Positions 49,105 to 62,290 of a stretch of DNA of 64,000 nucleotides are shown here, piece after piece (positions within the stretch are counted from its first letter, which is position 1; each line of letters begins with the position of its first letter). Location: assembly GCA_948099385.1 (NCBI GenBank), contig CANUEZ040000020.1:8588501-8652500 (forward strand), read 5' to 3'. The stretch is from Fasciola hepatica (Eukaryota; Platyhelminthes; Trematoda; Plagiorchiida; Fasciolidae). Below the pieces are notes generated by a model that was not told the DNA's origin, ran no database searches, and was given only the letters and a program-made list of their open reading frames with translations. The position numbers were made by a program, and so were the translations under genes.

Positions 49105-49282
49105 AGGAATTATGCACACTATCCAAATATCAAAAAGCCTAAACCTACTGGATGGTGTATTCATTACAAGATGTCTACCACCCGTTTGAAAGGTAAGGAT
49201 TGTGTCCCATGCATCAAATAACAAGTCGCTGATCACGTCATATTATACAATAACCAACTCAAAATTATTCCTCAGTAATAGA

Positions 49283-49352
49283 CATGGGTTGTGTGCTTCC
49301 GGGGAAATTTTGTCCCTCATCCAGATGCAACGCCATACTACAGCTTTCGAAA
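49283..49352 (+). repeat. Second copy of the hammerhead-linked repeat unit
   Basis: GGGTTGTGTGCTTCCGGGGA, AAATTTTGTCCCTC, then ATCCAGATGCAACGCCATAC. It matches 38812-38880 but starts inside the ribozyme's stem I 3' strand: the CTGATGA/GAAAC half is absent. A 5' end close to the predicted cleavage point is what a copy of a self-cleaved RNA would look like, though a simple truncation is equally possible. Confidence 0.7.
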
Positions 49353-49764
49353 ATTAGTGCGGAAAGTTTGATTCTATTCATAACCTGAAGTTAAATTTCA
49401 TCCTGGTGTTAAAACTTTTTGGTCTCCAGTTAAAAAATCTTCAGACATATTTTCACTTGGTTCTTTCAAAAACTAATTCTGGAACCTAGAACCAAATTTT
49501 TAGTTATATAATTTGCTCCCACATTTGTGGGTATCTAAATTCAATAAGATTGAAACAAGCTAGTAAGCTTGTCCTATATAGCTTCATGTTTTGTTAACCC
49601 CACGATATACAGGGTCAGAGTACGTAGTCCAAAATGATATCATCAATGTTCTTGACTTGATGAGTAATGATTGATTGTGGACAGCAAGTCTTTGTGAGAC
49701 CGTATAAATTTCAGTTTGCGGCTTGTAGGAAAATAGGGTCATTTTTTGTGAAGAGACTGGGTTA

Positions 49765-50310
49765 AACTAATTACCCCAATCAGATCCAACCGCTGGAGCT
49801 TACGTCCATGGCTCAAAGTAGCATTGAAAAAGCTTGTAATCAGTCGTTGTAGCACGAAACCACCAACTGCAGTGAATTACTAAACGAACTGAAGGAAGAA
49901 AACGGTGAATTTTTTCAACCCCAAATTGCAACTGCTTTGGTATTTGCCAATTTCTGTTAGTGAATCTGTTGACACCATTTTGGAACGTAGTAAATCACTG
50001 GGAATGCGTTGTACTCTTTTACGGTGGTCTCGTTATCAAAGGACGGAACGAAAATGGCACTTAAGCTGGCCTTGATCTTCTTTCTGGCCACCCGAGCCGG
50101 TTTGGGTTCCACTAGCCTTTGGGAAATGTAACTGTTGCTGAACCTACATGGCTTACCGAAAATGAACTATCTCAGTAAAGTATGTAAACATGAGACAGAC
50201 CAGAACAAGTGGTTCATCTTTCGTGTTCAGAATGGTCACCAGTGGTGCTTGTGGTGCATTCGTTACGAACCCACTGTTAATGGTAATCAACAGGTGCCCG
50301 CTTAAAAACT
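49765..50310 (+). pseudogene. Coding-like relic in shifting frames, family unknown
   Basis: Three collinear segments read like protein. The first (about 49774-49960) has SMAQSSIEKACNQS, an in-frame TAG, then NCSELLNELKEENGEFFQPQ. The second (about 49900-50070) has ISVSESVDTILERSKSLGMR and WSRYQRTERKWHLSW. The third (about 50131-50305) has LPKMNYLSKVCKHETDQNKW, FIFRVQNGHQWCLWCIRYEP. Each is under 60 codons and the frame changes between them, as in a decayed gene or transposon ORF. The Cys/His/Trp-rich end could be a binding module. Not recognised. Confidence 0.3.
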
Positions 50311-50693
50311 GATTTCCGGAGTCTCCATGGAATTCAGCGGCCTGCGGAGTTCTTTTTGTTCAACCGGCATTACTGAGTGCTGATTGGGATTTGTCTTTTA
50401 CTTGGAGACGCACCACGTGGTGTATCTGTTTTTACGAGCATACACTTCATAGATCGAATTACTCAAACAGCTTTTTCACGAGAGTCAAGACAATCAACGA
50501 TAGATCAATTCATCCCAGCAGATAAAATGCCAGCACCAAGACCATTGGAGCATTCCTCATCGTATATAATTATTGACCATTCTAATGGATGAATAAGTAA
50601 AAGCATGCTACTTTCAAATAGGACCAAAAGGGAAATTAGAGCATGTTGGTAGAACAAAACCTTTTGGATTTCAGCTGTCACCAACGATGGGTT

Positions 50694-50945
50694 TTAAGGC
50701 ATCTTGCAAAGTAGTACGGGACACACAGACAGAGGATCAGCTACTACTAGAGGATACAATAAACGGTGCTTACACCTAAATGATGAGAAGGATACACTCC
50801 CATTTAAGTGCTCATGCAATAGGTGATTTGGATCCAATGAGATCACGTGAAGTGAAACATTCCGCAGTAGGGATATTAACTTAGCTAGGACAGACCTTCG
50901 CAGAATGACAAAATCTTTCATTCGCAAAACATGACAAAGATTATT
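50694..50945 (-). pseudogene. LINE C-terminal tail fragment (minus strand)
   Basis: Minus strand, open about 94 codons: MKDFVILRRSVLAKLISLL, then SLDPNHLLHEHLNGS and FRCKHRLLYPLVVAD. The order (KDFxxLRR, then DPxHxLH, then an R-rich block) resembles the tail seen at 10888-11208. Moderate support by pattern only. Confidence 0.4.
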
Positions 50946-50978
50946 GAGTGGTACGTGATGTTGTATTACAATACACAA

Positions 50979-53900
50979 AACGTGAAATCAGATATCATGA
51001 AAAGCATATAGCCTTCGGGCGGGAAGCATGAACTCATATTCATTTTATCTGGGGTAGCGTATCAGTAGTACTTTGCGACCGGGTGAGGTTTTGAGGAATT
51101 CTAAGGCTGAATTTCTTCATTTGTGGAGCTCAAGATGTAGCCGTTTTGTAGACTTATTCTCTTGTCAAACAAAGAATATATCGACACATTTTGGTGAATT
51201 TCTAGAAACGTTCGATGATATAATAAAATCGGATAAAAAGTATCAACCTCTTCTCGATGGATGCTTCATTGGCCCCTATTCATCAAGAAATAAGTGAGAC
51301 AATCTGACTGGTACTCGGAAGTACCCCTACATCAGGAGTAATCAGAGGTGATTTCCGTAAGTCGCAAACCTTTCCATCGATGGACAAGTCCCGAATCTCT
51401 AAAATCGATGGTATTTAGTGAGCTTTTATATTGCATCCAAGATAACAAACGGAGCTAAATCTGCCCCATTGAAAGCCTCACTGTGCTCAAGAAGACTCGT
51501 TCGGAAGGGTTTTTGGTACAATCAAATGTGCCTCGGGTGAATTTGACTGAATATGCGGTTCTAAATGTCTGTGATAATGTGTGTAAAATAATGAGCACAA
51601 TAGACGTCGATACACGACTCAATGTGTGAAATAGAAATTATTTTACAAACATTTTTAAGAAAAGAAATACAATCAACTAAGGAAAATTTTCCGATATCAC
51701 GTTTTGTTTATAGCGGCCATATCAATTAGTTTCGAGCGGAAGGTAGCATTCCTCTCATTACCGGATTTTCTAAAACATACGGCAAGAAGCTCAACAAAAT
51801 ACGAAGCACACTCCTCGTGGATGGTGGGGGGGGGGGAATGTGTGTTTGACTAGCAGCTTACCTGGTTATTAGTTTTGGTAAAGTTTGACAATAATCTTCT
51901 CCAGTTATGGGCTATGATCAAAAGTACATTCCAGTGGCATCATTTTGACTGTTGATAGGTGTTACCTTTGTCTGAGTTATACAGCCTTTTATTTTGAGAG
52001 ATGCGGAACGCGCACCACGAAGACCTATCATCGCGTTCCAAATCGGGAGTAGGTTTGAGTTTTTAAGTTTAGTTTCTGCACGAAGCTTATCCAGTCTTCC
52101 TATTTCACTTTAAATTAAAGGAGTTATGTGTTTCACTACTGAGAGATATTCTGTCGACAAAGCATGTTATTTTTCTCTACTGGGAATATTTCCGGGTTGT
52201 GTTTCGCGTATCTCAAACAACACTAGAAGTCCGTCGGAATTAGTTTGCGACTCGTCAGATTGAAACAGCGTAGCAAATGAAATGAGTAAAATCGAAGTCC
52301 CTAGTTACTTCTTGCAGTAGTATTACGTGAACTGTTTTGCGATACTGTGAACAAGAGCAAAACACGACATGATTTGGAACAGATCTTACGCGAGAGCCTT
52401 GATCAGAGCTGAGAAAGGGGCTTTCTGAAGGGTAAAGTTGGTATTCCTTGACTCCAAGACTTAGTCCCATTAGTAGTACCCTTGATTAGGGAAAGACTGT
52501 GAGTAAAATACGAAGAATGTTCGAAAAGTTGAACTCCACCAATCTTGCTGGGCTATGGTCGTATCTCACATAGATAGATTGGTTGAGGTTGGCAAAACTG
52601 ACCATCATCAATATGAACAGCTCCAGAGTCAGTCGTTTGTTGCCAGCTCCAATATTTTCACTTGTTTTTGGCGCTGTCACACTCCAGCTCTTTACCGCTT
52701 TTTACCTCTGTAAAATCTGTAGAATCCCCAGCAGTATAGTATAGCATGAAAGACTAGGTTCATGATCGGGTGCTCGTTGATGCCTTTCTCAGTGTTTCAG
52801 GCGCAGAATTTCGATAACACCTCCAAAGTAAAGCCAGAATATCTCGTTCTCTTCTGCAGTTCTGAATTTAAAACAACATATTGATGTTTCTCCACCACTT
52901 TTACCTATTTTCCAGTCGTCTTTCTTTATTTAAAACATCGAAAATGTTAGCTCTTCTGCAACGGTTCATTTTTGTGGTCAGAAATGCTCTATTCAATTAC
53001 ACCGGCGTGATTTTTATTGCTGAAGATTTTAAGAAGCAATAATAATGATAAAAATGGATTCTTTCTTTCACGACTACCATTCCATGCAGGCAAACATGTC
53101 AGGAAACTTAAATTAACTGAACTAAGTAACTTTAATAATTATATTTCATGTCACGTATTTACATCGGTGTATGGGCTGAGTGTGTGCTCTGAATTGCGTG
53201 GTACTACTACCTCTGTTGTAAAATGAATTCAAAAGTGATTTGCTGGACCCCTTTAAAACGCCTTCTAAAATTGAGTTAGTAAGATGCAACAAAGCTGTCG
53301 ATGATATTTTTAGTGACAGGTTAACAACGAATCAGAACAAATGTCCGCAAATTATCTTCGCTTACCAAATATCTGCGCCAGGAAAGCTGTGTTCAACATG
53401 TTCGTTCGTTTGCCAACTCAGTTGTCATTACGAGTACACAGTAATGAGCTCTAATTCTGTTCTGGTAGCAACTTCGTGTCAGCCATTACCCTCCGGCTCG
53501 TGCATTATCAAAATTACAATGTGATCAAAAGCCAATAAATCAAACTAGATCATATTTAGGAAGTATGGCTTATCAACGTTTTATATACAAGCAAAAACAT
53601 GACCATTAGCCAAGGTTTGGCTCATTAGGTGTGCCTCGCAGACCACTTTTATTGTGAAACAACTAAATGTCTAACAAACTGCTGCTCGAATTGATCATTG
53701 CTTCAACGTAGTTGTAAAGCGCATAGCCGGTATCTTACTTTCAGTCACTGGTCTATGATCCAAAACATACACGTGATTGCGAATATTAGGCAGGATGTAT
53801 AAGTATAATGGCATACATATACTAAAATTTACACGAAATATACGCATTTTGAAGAACACACAGTGGGCGCAAAGTGGCCTTAAGTGTAAAACAGCTTTTG

Positions 53901-56559
53901 GCACGCATTTTAAAAAGTTATTACTAACAACCTTTATATTCCCTCATTGCAAGAATATACACAGCTTTCTACTTGCCCAGTATGTAATGAATGAAACCTT
54001 TTGATCAACCTAAGATCCTCGGTAAAATAAGTTACTTATATGGATAGTCTGGCTCATTAATAAATTCCATTTTGACATGGGTGAGTTGCCAATGTATTTC
54101 ATTCACTAACTGATTTAGTATTTCTTAATTGATCTTTATTCACTATTTGCACAATTTCCTTTACTGTAAAGTTTTGCCCAACTTGGAAGGACTGCGACTG
54201 TTATTTCATTTTTTAATTGAAATCTTATACTCCACCATTTGGAAAGCTGTGAATAAAAGAATTATTATTTAAGAAAAGAAATGTCGCTCTGCTAACTTAA
54301 CCACTATTCGGAATTTCGAATTGGAAAGAAGTTGTATGAAGCGTACGCTTGTACTGGTTCCACAGAGAAAAGCAATCACAAAAGACCCTTAATTGGGTCA
54401 CAGAGAGAAAGAGAGCTAACTATTTCAAACGGAATGTCATGAACACTCAGTGACACAAAGGGACGAGCTGTTGCTTCTGTTTGTCGTTTGTTGTTTTCAG
54501 GCTTGCTCATTAAATGAAGTTGAAACAAGAATTATGACCTGAGAAGGAAGCAGCGAAGTTCATTTAGGCAATGTAGCGCTCAAACTTTCACGAAACGAAA
54601 AATTATTGACACTAAATAAGCTGTCAAACCTGCCTGCCATTGTCATAACTAATAGAGTGTGGCAAGAAATTTCAAAATGTATTATAAATTAAAACAACTT
54701 TTTTCCGTTATCTCCTTTTTTACACTCGTGAGCCAAGTGAGAAATTCGAGGTCTCAAAAACTATGACGCAAATCAAAAAAGTATTTCGAGTATTCAGACA
54801 CCATCGACTACCTTAAAAGCAATAGAAAGTTGCTTCATCCTAGGGACCATATGTGGTTCTACAGCACTCGAAGGCTCGCAGTCGGATAGTCAGCTGTCCC
54901 CGATAGTGCAGTGTGCCTTTGTGTCTGCGGGACATTCCCCATCCACTGAACCCATACTTAAGCATGCAATAATAATAAATAAGATGAGAAACGCACGAAC
55001 ACCGAATGCCAATTTAACCTCAATCCAGCGGTAAGTGTTTTCACCTCAAACATTTTTTACTTTGTCCTTAGTGCCGAATTGATCACCAATGTCGTAAGTT
55101 GTACCCAGAGAGAATGTCTCACTATTCCAACCGAGGACTAAAAATAAGTCACTGGTAAACCCCTAGTAATGTAGTTTGTGACACTGGTTTCACTAATTCG
55201 TTTTCATTTTGTTACTTTACTTATCACAATGGAGAATTCGGGGAGCTTTTTCCACTTGAATTAAACGTGTATCGCATAATGATATTGTCATTTCTAGAAG
55301 CACAGTAAAGCATGGTTTAAGTTATTCTGAATGTTCTTTGTACTCAAAGAATTGGTACAAAACGAAATTGCATAGCTTTGAGTCAGGGGAACAAAGATTA
55401 GTACAATTCCTAGGTAAATAAAACAGATAATTAAATTACAAATCTACTGGTTTTTGAATTTCAGAGACAATCCAACTGCATTGAGACCAAAAGCGTAAGA
55501 AAAGCCTTCTGAACGTACTTCAAATTGTAAAATAGTGTACTTGCCGAGTTTTCTCCCGAGATTGTAGTGTTTGGATAACGTGAAAACTTCTACGCATTGT
55601 TTGGGTGTAACATGTCAGCGGTACCTTGAACTTATTTATCCGATCATTCCGTTCTTACTTCCGGACAATTCAGACCCAATTGTTTCAATCCTGAAAGCAT
55701 TCTATGAATAGCGTAGAAGTTGTCTACCATTATCAGCAGGTTTGTGCACTATTTGGAAACTTACATTGATTTTGGTGTCTAGGCAAACGATTTTGCATGA
55801 CTTGTCATGGTCCTACAAGTGGCTGTAACTGGCCTCGGAAAATCACGCAGAAAGTAATTAAGGTGTTCCCTATTTAGCAGTAAAAACTAAGATAATTTGT
55901 TTGCATGAAAGAGCTTATGACAAACACATTTGGATTGATGAATCCTACGGAACGCATTTAATCCTACTAGCCTGGAATCCCGATCCCAGTCATTGTGTTT
56001 CCCCTTTAAATTAACGCGAATTCTAAATGCCACAAATTGGGGTCACTCTGATTTGCACTATATAATTATCAAAGCTTTGTGCACTGATACATATTGTTAT
56101 TGTAAATTGTATCACAATGGGGCATTTGGAGTTCAAACTCATTTTGGACGATTTCTCGATGGTGGTTCAGTGATGATACGACAAAATGATTTAGATTCAT
56201 CACGAATGCATAGGCCATCTGTGAACGGAATGGTTTTTTTTTCGGAAAGCCGGGCGGCAGAACAACTAGATCATTTTCAGCATACCGAAATTGTTGGCAC
56301 TGAATAAGTACAGTGCGAAGCTAGAGACGGTTTTTTCGGAACACCTAAATGAGTGATGGGATCGGGTGTTGTGTTATTATGGCAAATGCATTACATTTGA
56401 TTCACTGTTATTGCTTGTATTTATTGTATGTGTATTGATGCAGTGTCCAAACTGCTCCACCGAATTGTGTTTTTTATCTGGCTGTGCCTTGCAAAGAAAG
56501 AGTTTACGTGGGATTATTTAGAAAAATGATTGACTCCATAAATGTTGTGTCAACCTCAG
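50979..56559. other. No firm feature
   Basis: Short frames without recognisable motifs, plus a poly-G run (separate entry). The acceptors near 52800, 54500 and 55470 lead quickly into stops. Confidence 0.4.
51826..51836. repeat. Poly-G run of 11
   Basis: Eleven consecutive G, preceded by GATGGT. Possible length error. Confidence 0.9.
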
Positions 56560-56696
56560 GAACGTCGGTCCGGTCCGAACGGCATCGGCGGTTCTACCAA
56601 GGGTATCCACGGCATACTGATGGTTTGGTTTATTCTAAACCTAATCAGTACAGATTTAACACTGATTCTATGAAGGGTTTGGGACCGAAGTCGTGA
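56560..56696 (+). CDS. Candidate terminal exon, plus-strand gene (exon 5 of 5 seen)
   Basis: Acceptor GTTGTGTCAACCTCAG. Two bases complete Gly from 41845, then 44 codons and TGA at 56694-56696. Contains SVRSERHRRFYQGYPRHTDG, LVYSKPNQYRFNTDSMKG and ends GLGPKS. Basic at the start, with no hydrophobic segment. No AATAAA directly downstream was noted. Unrecognised; the last exon assignment rests on the in-frame stop. Confidence 0.3.
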
Positions 56697-59600
56697 AGTA
56701 GACCTGTAAATGACTTGCATTAACAGTCGTGATTGACATCATTGATTATCCGTCGTTTCCGACTTTTGGGTCGTTGTGGCTGGTGATAAACGTCCTTGTA
56801 TTATTTGAATTTGGAACTTACATCTTTCCCCGGAAAGGATTTTATAGGCCTAAAGTGTATACATAAAAGATTTGCGATGAATATGTTTATGACTAAGGAA
56901 ATGTTTGCTACTGATACACCATTTTGGTTCAGTTGTTTTCTGGTATAACAACCAATTATTCCGTGGGTATAAACATCATAATTCTTCTTGATGGCATATT
57001 ATTAAATAATCTGTAGGCCTCTCGTTATTGCTGGATAATCTATCATTGTATGCGTACCTGTCGCATGTCTGGTCATCAAATCTGCATGACGCCCAAAAGA
57101 GAAAATGGAAAGTAACCCCAGGAATGTAAGCTTACTGTTAGACCGGTGAATAGAATGCCGAGTGTTCATAAATCTAGGCGAAACAGTTGTAAGAGAGAGT
57201 CGTATTTCACGGTAAGGATAGGCTATGAAGCCGTATCGCTGTCTCCTGTTCAACAAACACTTTGTGGTCATTGCATCATAACAGTTAGTCTGCTTTGTTT
57301 AGTTTTGGCGTTTGTATTTCGTACGGTAGCGGTGAATGAGTGCTACATCTAGAGTTGCGTACTCACTTCGGTTCACAATAGCTTCAAGCAGTAACAGAGT
57401 CGGAATATTATTAGAAACAGAGAGTATAACTTGGTAAGTTAAATTTTCTACCCATCTGTTATTTCACCCTTGTGAATTCATGGCGGAAATGAACTCCATC
57501 ATTGAGGGAAGTCACTTCCAGCAGATTTTGAAACAGCAGTACTAATTCCATTGTAATATTTTATCAAACCTTGAATAAAATCTTCTTAACTTGGATACTT
57601 ATTGTCTCCACGTACAACGTTACACTCTGTCAGAAACGCATTATTTAGCTGTTTCCACACTGCTTTACTTCCGGTGAAGTCCACTTGGCATTGTGTTGTT
57701 TTTTATTTCGGTAAAAACCACGTGATGAACATCATAGACTTTTTATTTCTTCATAGATGCCGTTGACCCACAAGCATGAAATAATATGTACGACAGTAGA
57801 AATGTAGGAGGTACTTGCTAGCACGAAAAAGTAAGCCGTAATGATTGAAGTACACATACTCTATAGCTATTACAGTGATATATTTCCATCCTTCAGAGGA
57901 ACTGGTTTTGAGGCAACCAGTAATCCCATGCATGATTGCCTGCGTTTTCCCTCTTTGATGCAGAAACGTGGAGAAAGTCCATTACCTTCCCACTTGAACA
58001 ATGGTGATCGGTTCCCAGTCACGTCCAAGTCTTGGCTGTTGTTGGGGGTTAAAGGAGAGTGGAACGTTAGCGTTTTTAACATTGTTCTAATATGACGACG
58101 TCTAATGAATGGATAGATACGACGGCGGGCATATGATCATAATGTTAAACTCAACGGGGCACGTTGGTCTAGAGCAAGGTAGTCTCTCGCGGTAAATGGT
58201 TGATCAGACCGACTACAAAAGTTCAATTTAAGAATCAGACAAATTTCATGTCATTCAGGTTACTACTGGAAACAGTCATCAGACAGATTTGATCTTGATT
58301 TATTACATTCAGTTTTGTTGGGCATGTGGAGGGTTGGGACCTCAAACCATGTTTAGGTTTTTCTGATAATTCCCCACAAAAAGTTAACCTCAAAATAGCT
58401 CATTCAAAGTAAAGCAATGGCCAAAATGCCTTGCAATGCTGTTTTAACATATTCGGAATCTCAACAAGAAACAGTCTTTTTTAAGTTCATAAAGCCAGAT
58501 TACCCAACGGAGGATGCAGATTACCTGTCGTCATTCCCAGGAACTCCCACACAGATTCACTATCACTAGAGAATGGCATCAGGTTCTACTAGTTTTATTT
58601 ACTAAAGTATTAAAAGGTATTGGTTTCCGTTCCAGGGTCACAAAAAATAGCTATCTGATATGTTGCACCCCATGACTGGTTTTTTGGTTCTGCCATCGAA
58701 ATGCGCCTAAATGTTGCTTCCGTGAATCTACCGTCAACTGCCAGACTATTGCTGAGGCGCTGGATGATATGATAATCTCCATATTTGTTTGAGGCCATTT
58801 AAAAAAAATAAGATCAACGTTTATCGTTCAGTGATCGAATTACTTTTGCTTAATATCAACATCATATTTTAAACATCATCCATACTCGACATCGGACTAG
58901 TTATGAATTTTCGGGTTTGGTCATATTTATCACAATAATCAAGGTCACACAACCTTGGTACTCACGTATCACCACGGAAGGAATGCAACCATTTTATAGT
59001 TGTTTGTCATTTTATATATTCAGACTATGTAAAGGACAACATGATATAAAAGAAGAACTGTTTCATGGTGGAGAAAATTGATTACCAGTGTAATTTCGAT
59101 AAACTGTAAATGGAATCCAAACAACAGCTTCTTTCGGTTCCTTTTTGAAATAGCTCATTACTTTCAGTCGCGATTTTCTTCTTCACTTTAGAAAAAAAGA
59201 GCACTTTATTCCCGGAGTTGGAACAGTGTTGTGTTTGCTATCCTTATTAACGGTATACTAAAACGTGTGGAAATCAAAGTCTGTGTGACAAAGTATCTTT
59301 TATCTTTGTTAGTTTTACCGGAAAAGTACTTTAGTCGATTTTATTTTAACTTCAAGAAAATTTTCTTTTGATCCTTCGCATTGATGTGCTAATAACAAAC
59401 GGCATTATTTGACTAAACACAAGTAGACTGTTTTTGAGTTGATGTGTTTCGTGATTACTGGGGAAAATTCGTTATAAGGTTTTTGAAGATTTGTTTACAA
59501 CCAGCACGTGCCTTTTGAGATTTCACATAATAGTATGTATATCACTCTCATTTATCATATATTTTTAGAAGGAAAACCAATAAAATTTACCTCGGTTATT

Positions 59601-61842
59601 CACTGATCAACACGGACAGGTTCCAGCAATTTAATAAGTAAATTTCCCCAGGCGTGACATCATGATTTACGGAATAAATTGCATCGTAACGCAAAAAGAA
59701 GGCGTTCATCATGTGACTCATCAATTTCGCGTGCTTGTGTTCAAATTTCACCGCGAATGTCAAATGTTTTATTGAGTTACTGAGTAAACTTGTTGCCAGA
59801 TCCGTCAACTTTGATCGGAAAATCATCTCATTGAGTTTTACGCGGGTTTTTGAAGACCGTTTAGATAGCCGTAGGCTCTGCGAATAGTAGACAACAACAC
59901 CAAGTGGATGTGTTAATTACTTAGAATTAGCGCTGAACCGATCAGCTAAAAACGATTCCGCTAAAACAGACAAAAATGAAGGAAAAATACGGTCCAAAAA
60001 CGTAGTAGAACCAGAGGCAATAAAAGTATACGGGGTCAACAAGTGCGCCGCTGGTCAGTAAGCTGCAGTGGTTCTAAATGATTCAGCCACACCAAATAAA
60101 ATCTCCTTTGTAAATATGATTATTTCGCCTTACATACGGTAAAATAAGTGTTCATCAGGTCTTATTTTTGATCCAAAAATTTGAAACTCCTTATTGCTGT
60201 TCAATTCAGCGGGGTCCCGGGAATGAAGCTAACATCCGCTTTCCCTGTTTTTGTTACTAAGTAGAGAGAATCCAACTAAAAATTATCTTTTTTGAAATTC
60301 AGTTTGACAAAAAGTCATTAAAAACGATGCTGGGATTATTTTTTATTCTGCTCAACTTAACGAAAATAACGATGACCAAACAAATGCGAAGAAACCCATC
60401 ACATCCACTTCCACCCTTGATTATTAGATACACTTTCAGACCAACCAGTGTGCTTTGCAGTTGCCCTTCTGCGTGCATCATATTTACGTTGATGGGTATT
60501 GCTTTCGCAATCAATAAATGTGTGGCACAGATCTCGCAATGCATGTCCTTTGCCCATTATGTTGCATGCAAAGTCAGTCCTTTTTTCTAGCACTCTTCCT
60601 TGCATAATTATGTTATAGCAAATGGACATTATTTAGCTCGCATTCGATCGTGTTTGAAATCGCTCGGTATCCAGATGTACTAGACTTTTAATGCAGACAT
60701 GGAAACACTGTCCATGATGAGCAAACCCTCACCGAGCAATGGAATGGAAGGTCAGATAGTTATTTCTGTTTGCACGTACTCCGAGAGTTTCCGCTGTCGA
60801 CTGTGCTTTTCTAGTCAACTGTCAAACGTACTTGGAAGCTCACGGGCCTATTTGCATTTCACTGATTTTGTAAGTCGAATGATCTCGAGAAATAACCCCT
60901 GAAGAATGTCCCTACATGGCAAGTTTCCAGACTCTTCCGTTAACTGTTCGTCACGCAACCAGCCGTGCCTTTCACCATACCGCATGGTTTGTCATTGTAT
61001 ACTGAGGCATCACAAATAACCATCTAAGAACTATTACGACTCCGCGGTAAAACTTTACGATGAGGATGGTTTTGGAGTCAGGGTAAACAAGCATTAGGGG
61101 AAACATTTTCAAAAGTAATCAGCCTCAACGTAGTTCCAAATTCACTCAGCCACATAGGCAGGTTCTAACGTTTATGTGTGTCACTATTTTTTATCCGCTA
61201 TCACTTTTTCGCATAAAAAGACAAAGGAGCCGTTGTTCAAGTGGCAGAAGCGGGTAATGGGGTCAGAGAATTACTGAACACGATATATATATATTTTGTT
61301 ACCCACTGTACCCCCTGTGATGACCTCAACAGGCTTTCTGTTGTCCGATTGGGACAACAGAAACGATACCTTCACCATGTGGAATCCTATACAACCTTGA
61401 ATACGTGGGTAGACAACATTTCACTTCATAGTACACATGCACGTAAATTACAAGCAGTCACACAGATTGAACAGAAAGTGAGGGTGTACAAAAGTTCCTT
61501 TGATAGCAGTGATAATTGCTTTTGAGCGTGTTGCTTGAGTTAGACTTTCATGATGCAGGCTTTTAAACCCACTCAGACAGTAAATAAAAAGGTCAAATTA
61601 CTTGGAAATCCGTTGAATTTATTGAAGTATTATCCTCCGGTAATTTATTTGCTCCAGCTGTTCCATTGCCCACTGATTAGCAGTCAGTCAAGTGGATTTT
61701 CCAGAAATCCATTTCTAACTATTTATTCATATAATCTAACACGTGGAATTACCGCGCTATATTTAACAGTATTTGGCTTCGACTTTCATTCATACTAGTA
61801 TCACTTACAAGTATATAATATGATTCATCATGCAGCTTGAAC
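56697..61842. other. No supported gene
   Basis: Short frames only on both strands (largest about 94 codons at 61241-61525, +). A minus-strand stretch ending at 57372 has a good donor (CGAA then GTGAGT) but no clear acceptor. Confidence 0.4.
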
Positions 61843-61866
61843 GCTCAACTCACCATTGAAGACCAT

Positions 61867-61921
61867 GGAAGCACTGTACAGCTGTTTCATCCTTGTTGGG
61901 AATCATCAGCAGTGCACATCC
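61867..61921 (-). ncRNA. Hammerhead ribozyme, slightly degenerate
   Basis: CTGATGA at 61909-61903, GAAAC at 61888-61884, cleavage triplet GTA at 61879-61877. Stem I GCACTG/CAGTGC is perfect, then an internal loop and GGA/TCC. Stem III is C-AGCT-G within palindromic CAGCTG. Stem II keeps three pairs and the AACA loop, but its first pair is a T-T mismatch where G-C is expected, so activity may be reduced. Confidence 0.7.
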
Positions 61922-61936
61922 ACCGAGCCCCCACAG

Positions 61937-61990
61937 GGACTCGAACCCGGGGTGAACGATTGTGAATTGAACACCTTAACCACAAAGCTA
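61937..61990 (-). promoter_or_regulatory. Pol III-type A and B boxes
   Basis: Minus strand: TAGCTTTGTGG at 61990-61980 (A-box-like) and an exact B box GGTTCGAGTCC at 61947-61937. Confidence 0.6.
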
Positions 61991-62111
61991 TCCGGGCTGG
62001 CTCTCAAAGGCTTGTTGAACATCTACACTACATGATATAGCAACCTTCCGTCACTGGCTTTTGAACGGTAACAACCCGCTTCCCACACAAGTATATTTGG
62101 TTTGGTTTTCA

Positions 62112-62290
62112 CACGAGGTCGCCTAATGGGACGGTCGTTGATCTGTCTCTAAGACTTACGGTGCAGAAGCACATAGGGTTCAAATAGCCCGGCCGTGGGA
62201 CCAAGCCGGATGGTTTTACATTACCTTCTTCCAACAACTTGACGGTGGTTACATTGGCGTAGCTGTTCGAACCTTGTATCTTGGAGGCTT
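62112..62290 (+). mobile_element. Degenerate tRNA-like short element
   Basis: TCGCCTAATGGG (62119-62130) resembles an A box with one mismatch, and GGTTCAAATAG (62177-62187) a B box with a damaged end, followed by CCCGGCCGTGGGACCAAGCC. No hammerhead motif was seen downstream. Low-copy evidence; it could be chance. Confidence 0.38.

Larger units (their letters stand above)
61843..61998 (-). mobile_element. tRNA-headed short element carrying a hammerhead ribozyme
   Basis: Minus strand: CCAGCCCGGATAGCTTTGTG head, B box, GGGGGCTCGGTGGATGTGCA, ribozyme, then CTTCCATGGTCTTCAATGGT tail. The order equals that of the 8.6-kb element, and the ribozyme-tail wording closely resembles the repeat I associate with schistosome genomes (GGATGCGCACTGCTGAGGAG...). 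No target duplication was found. Confidence 0.75.
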
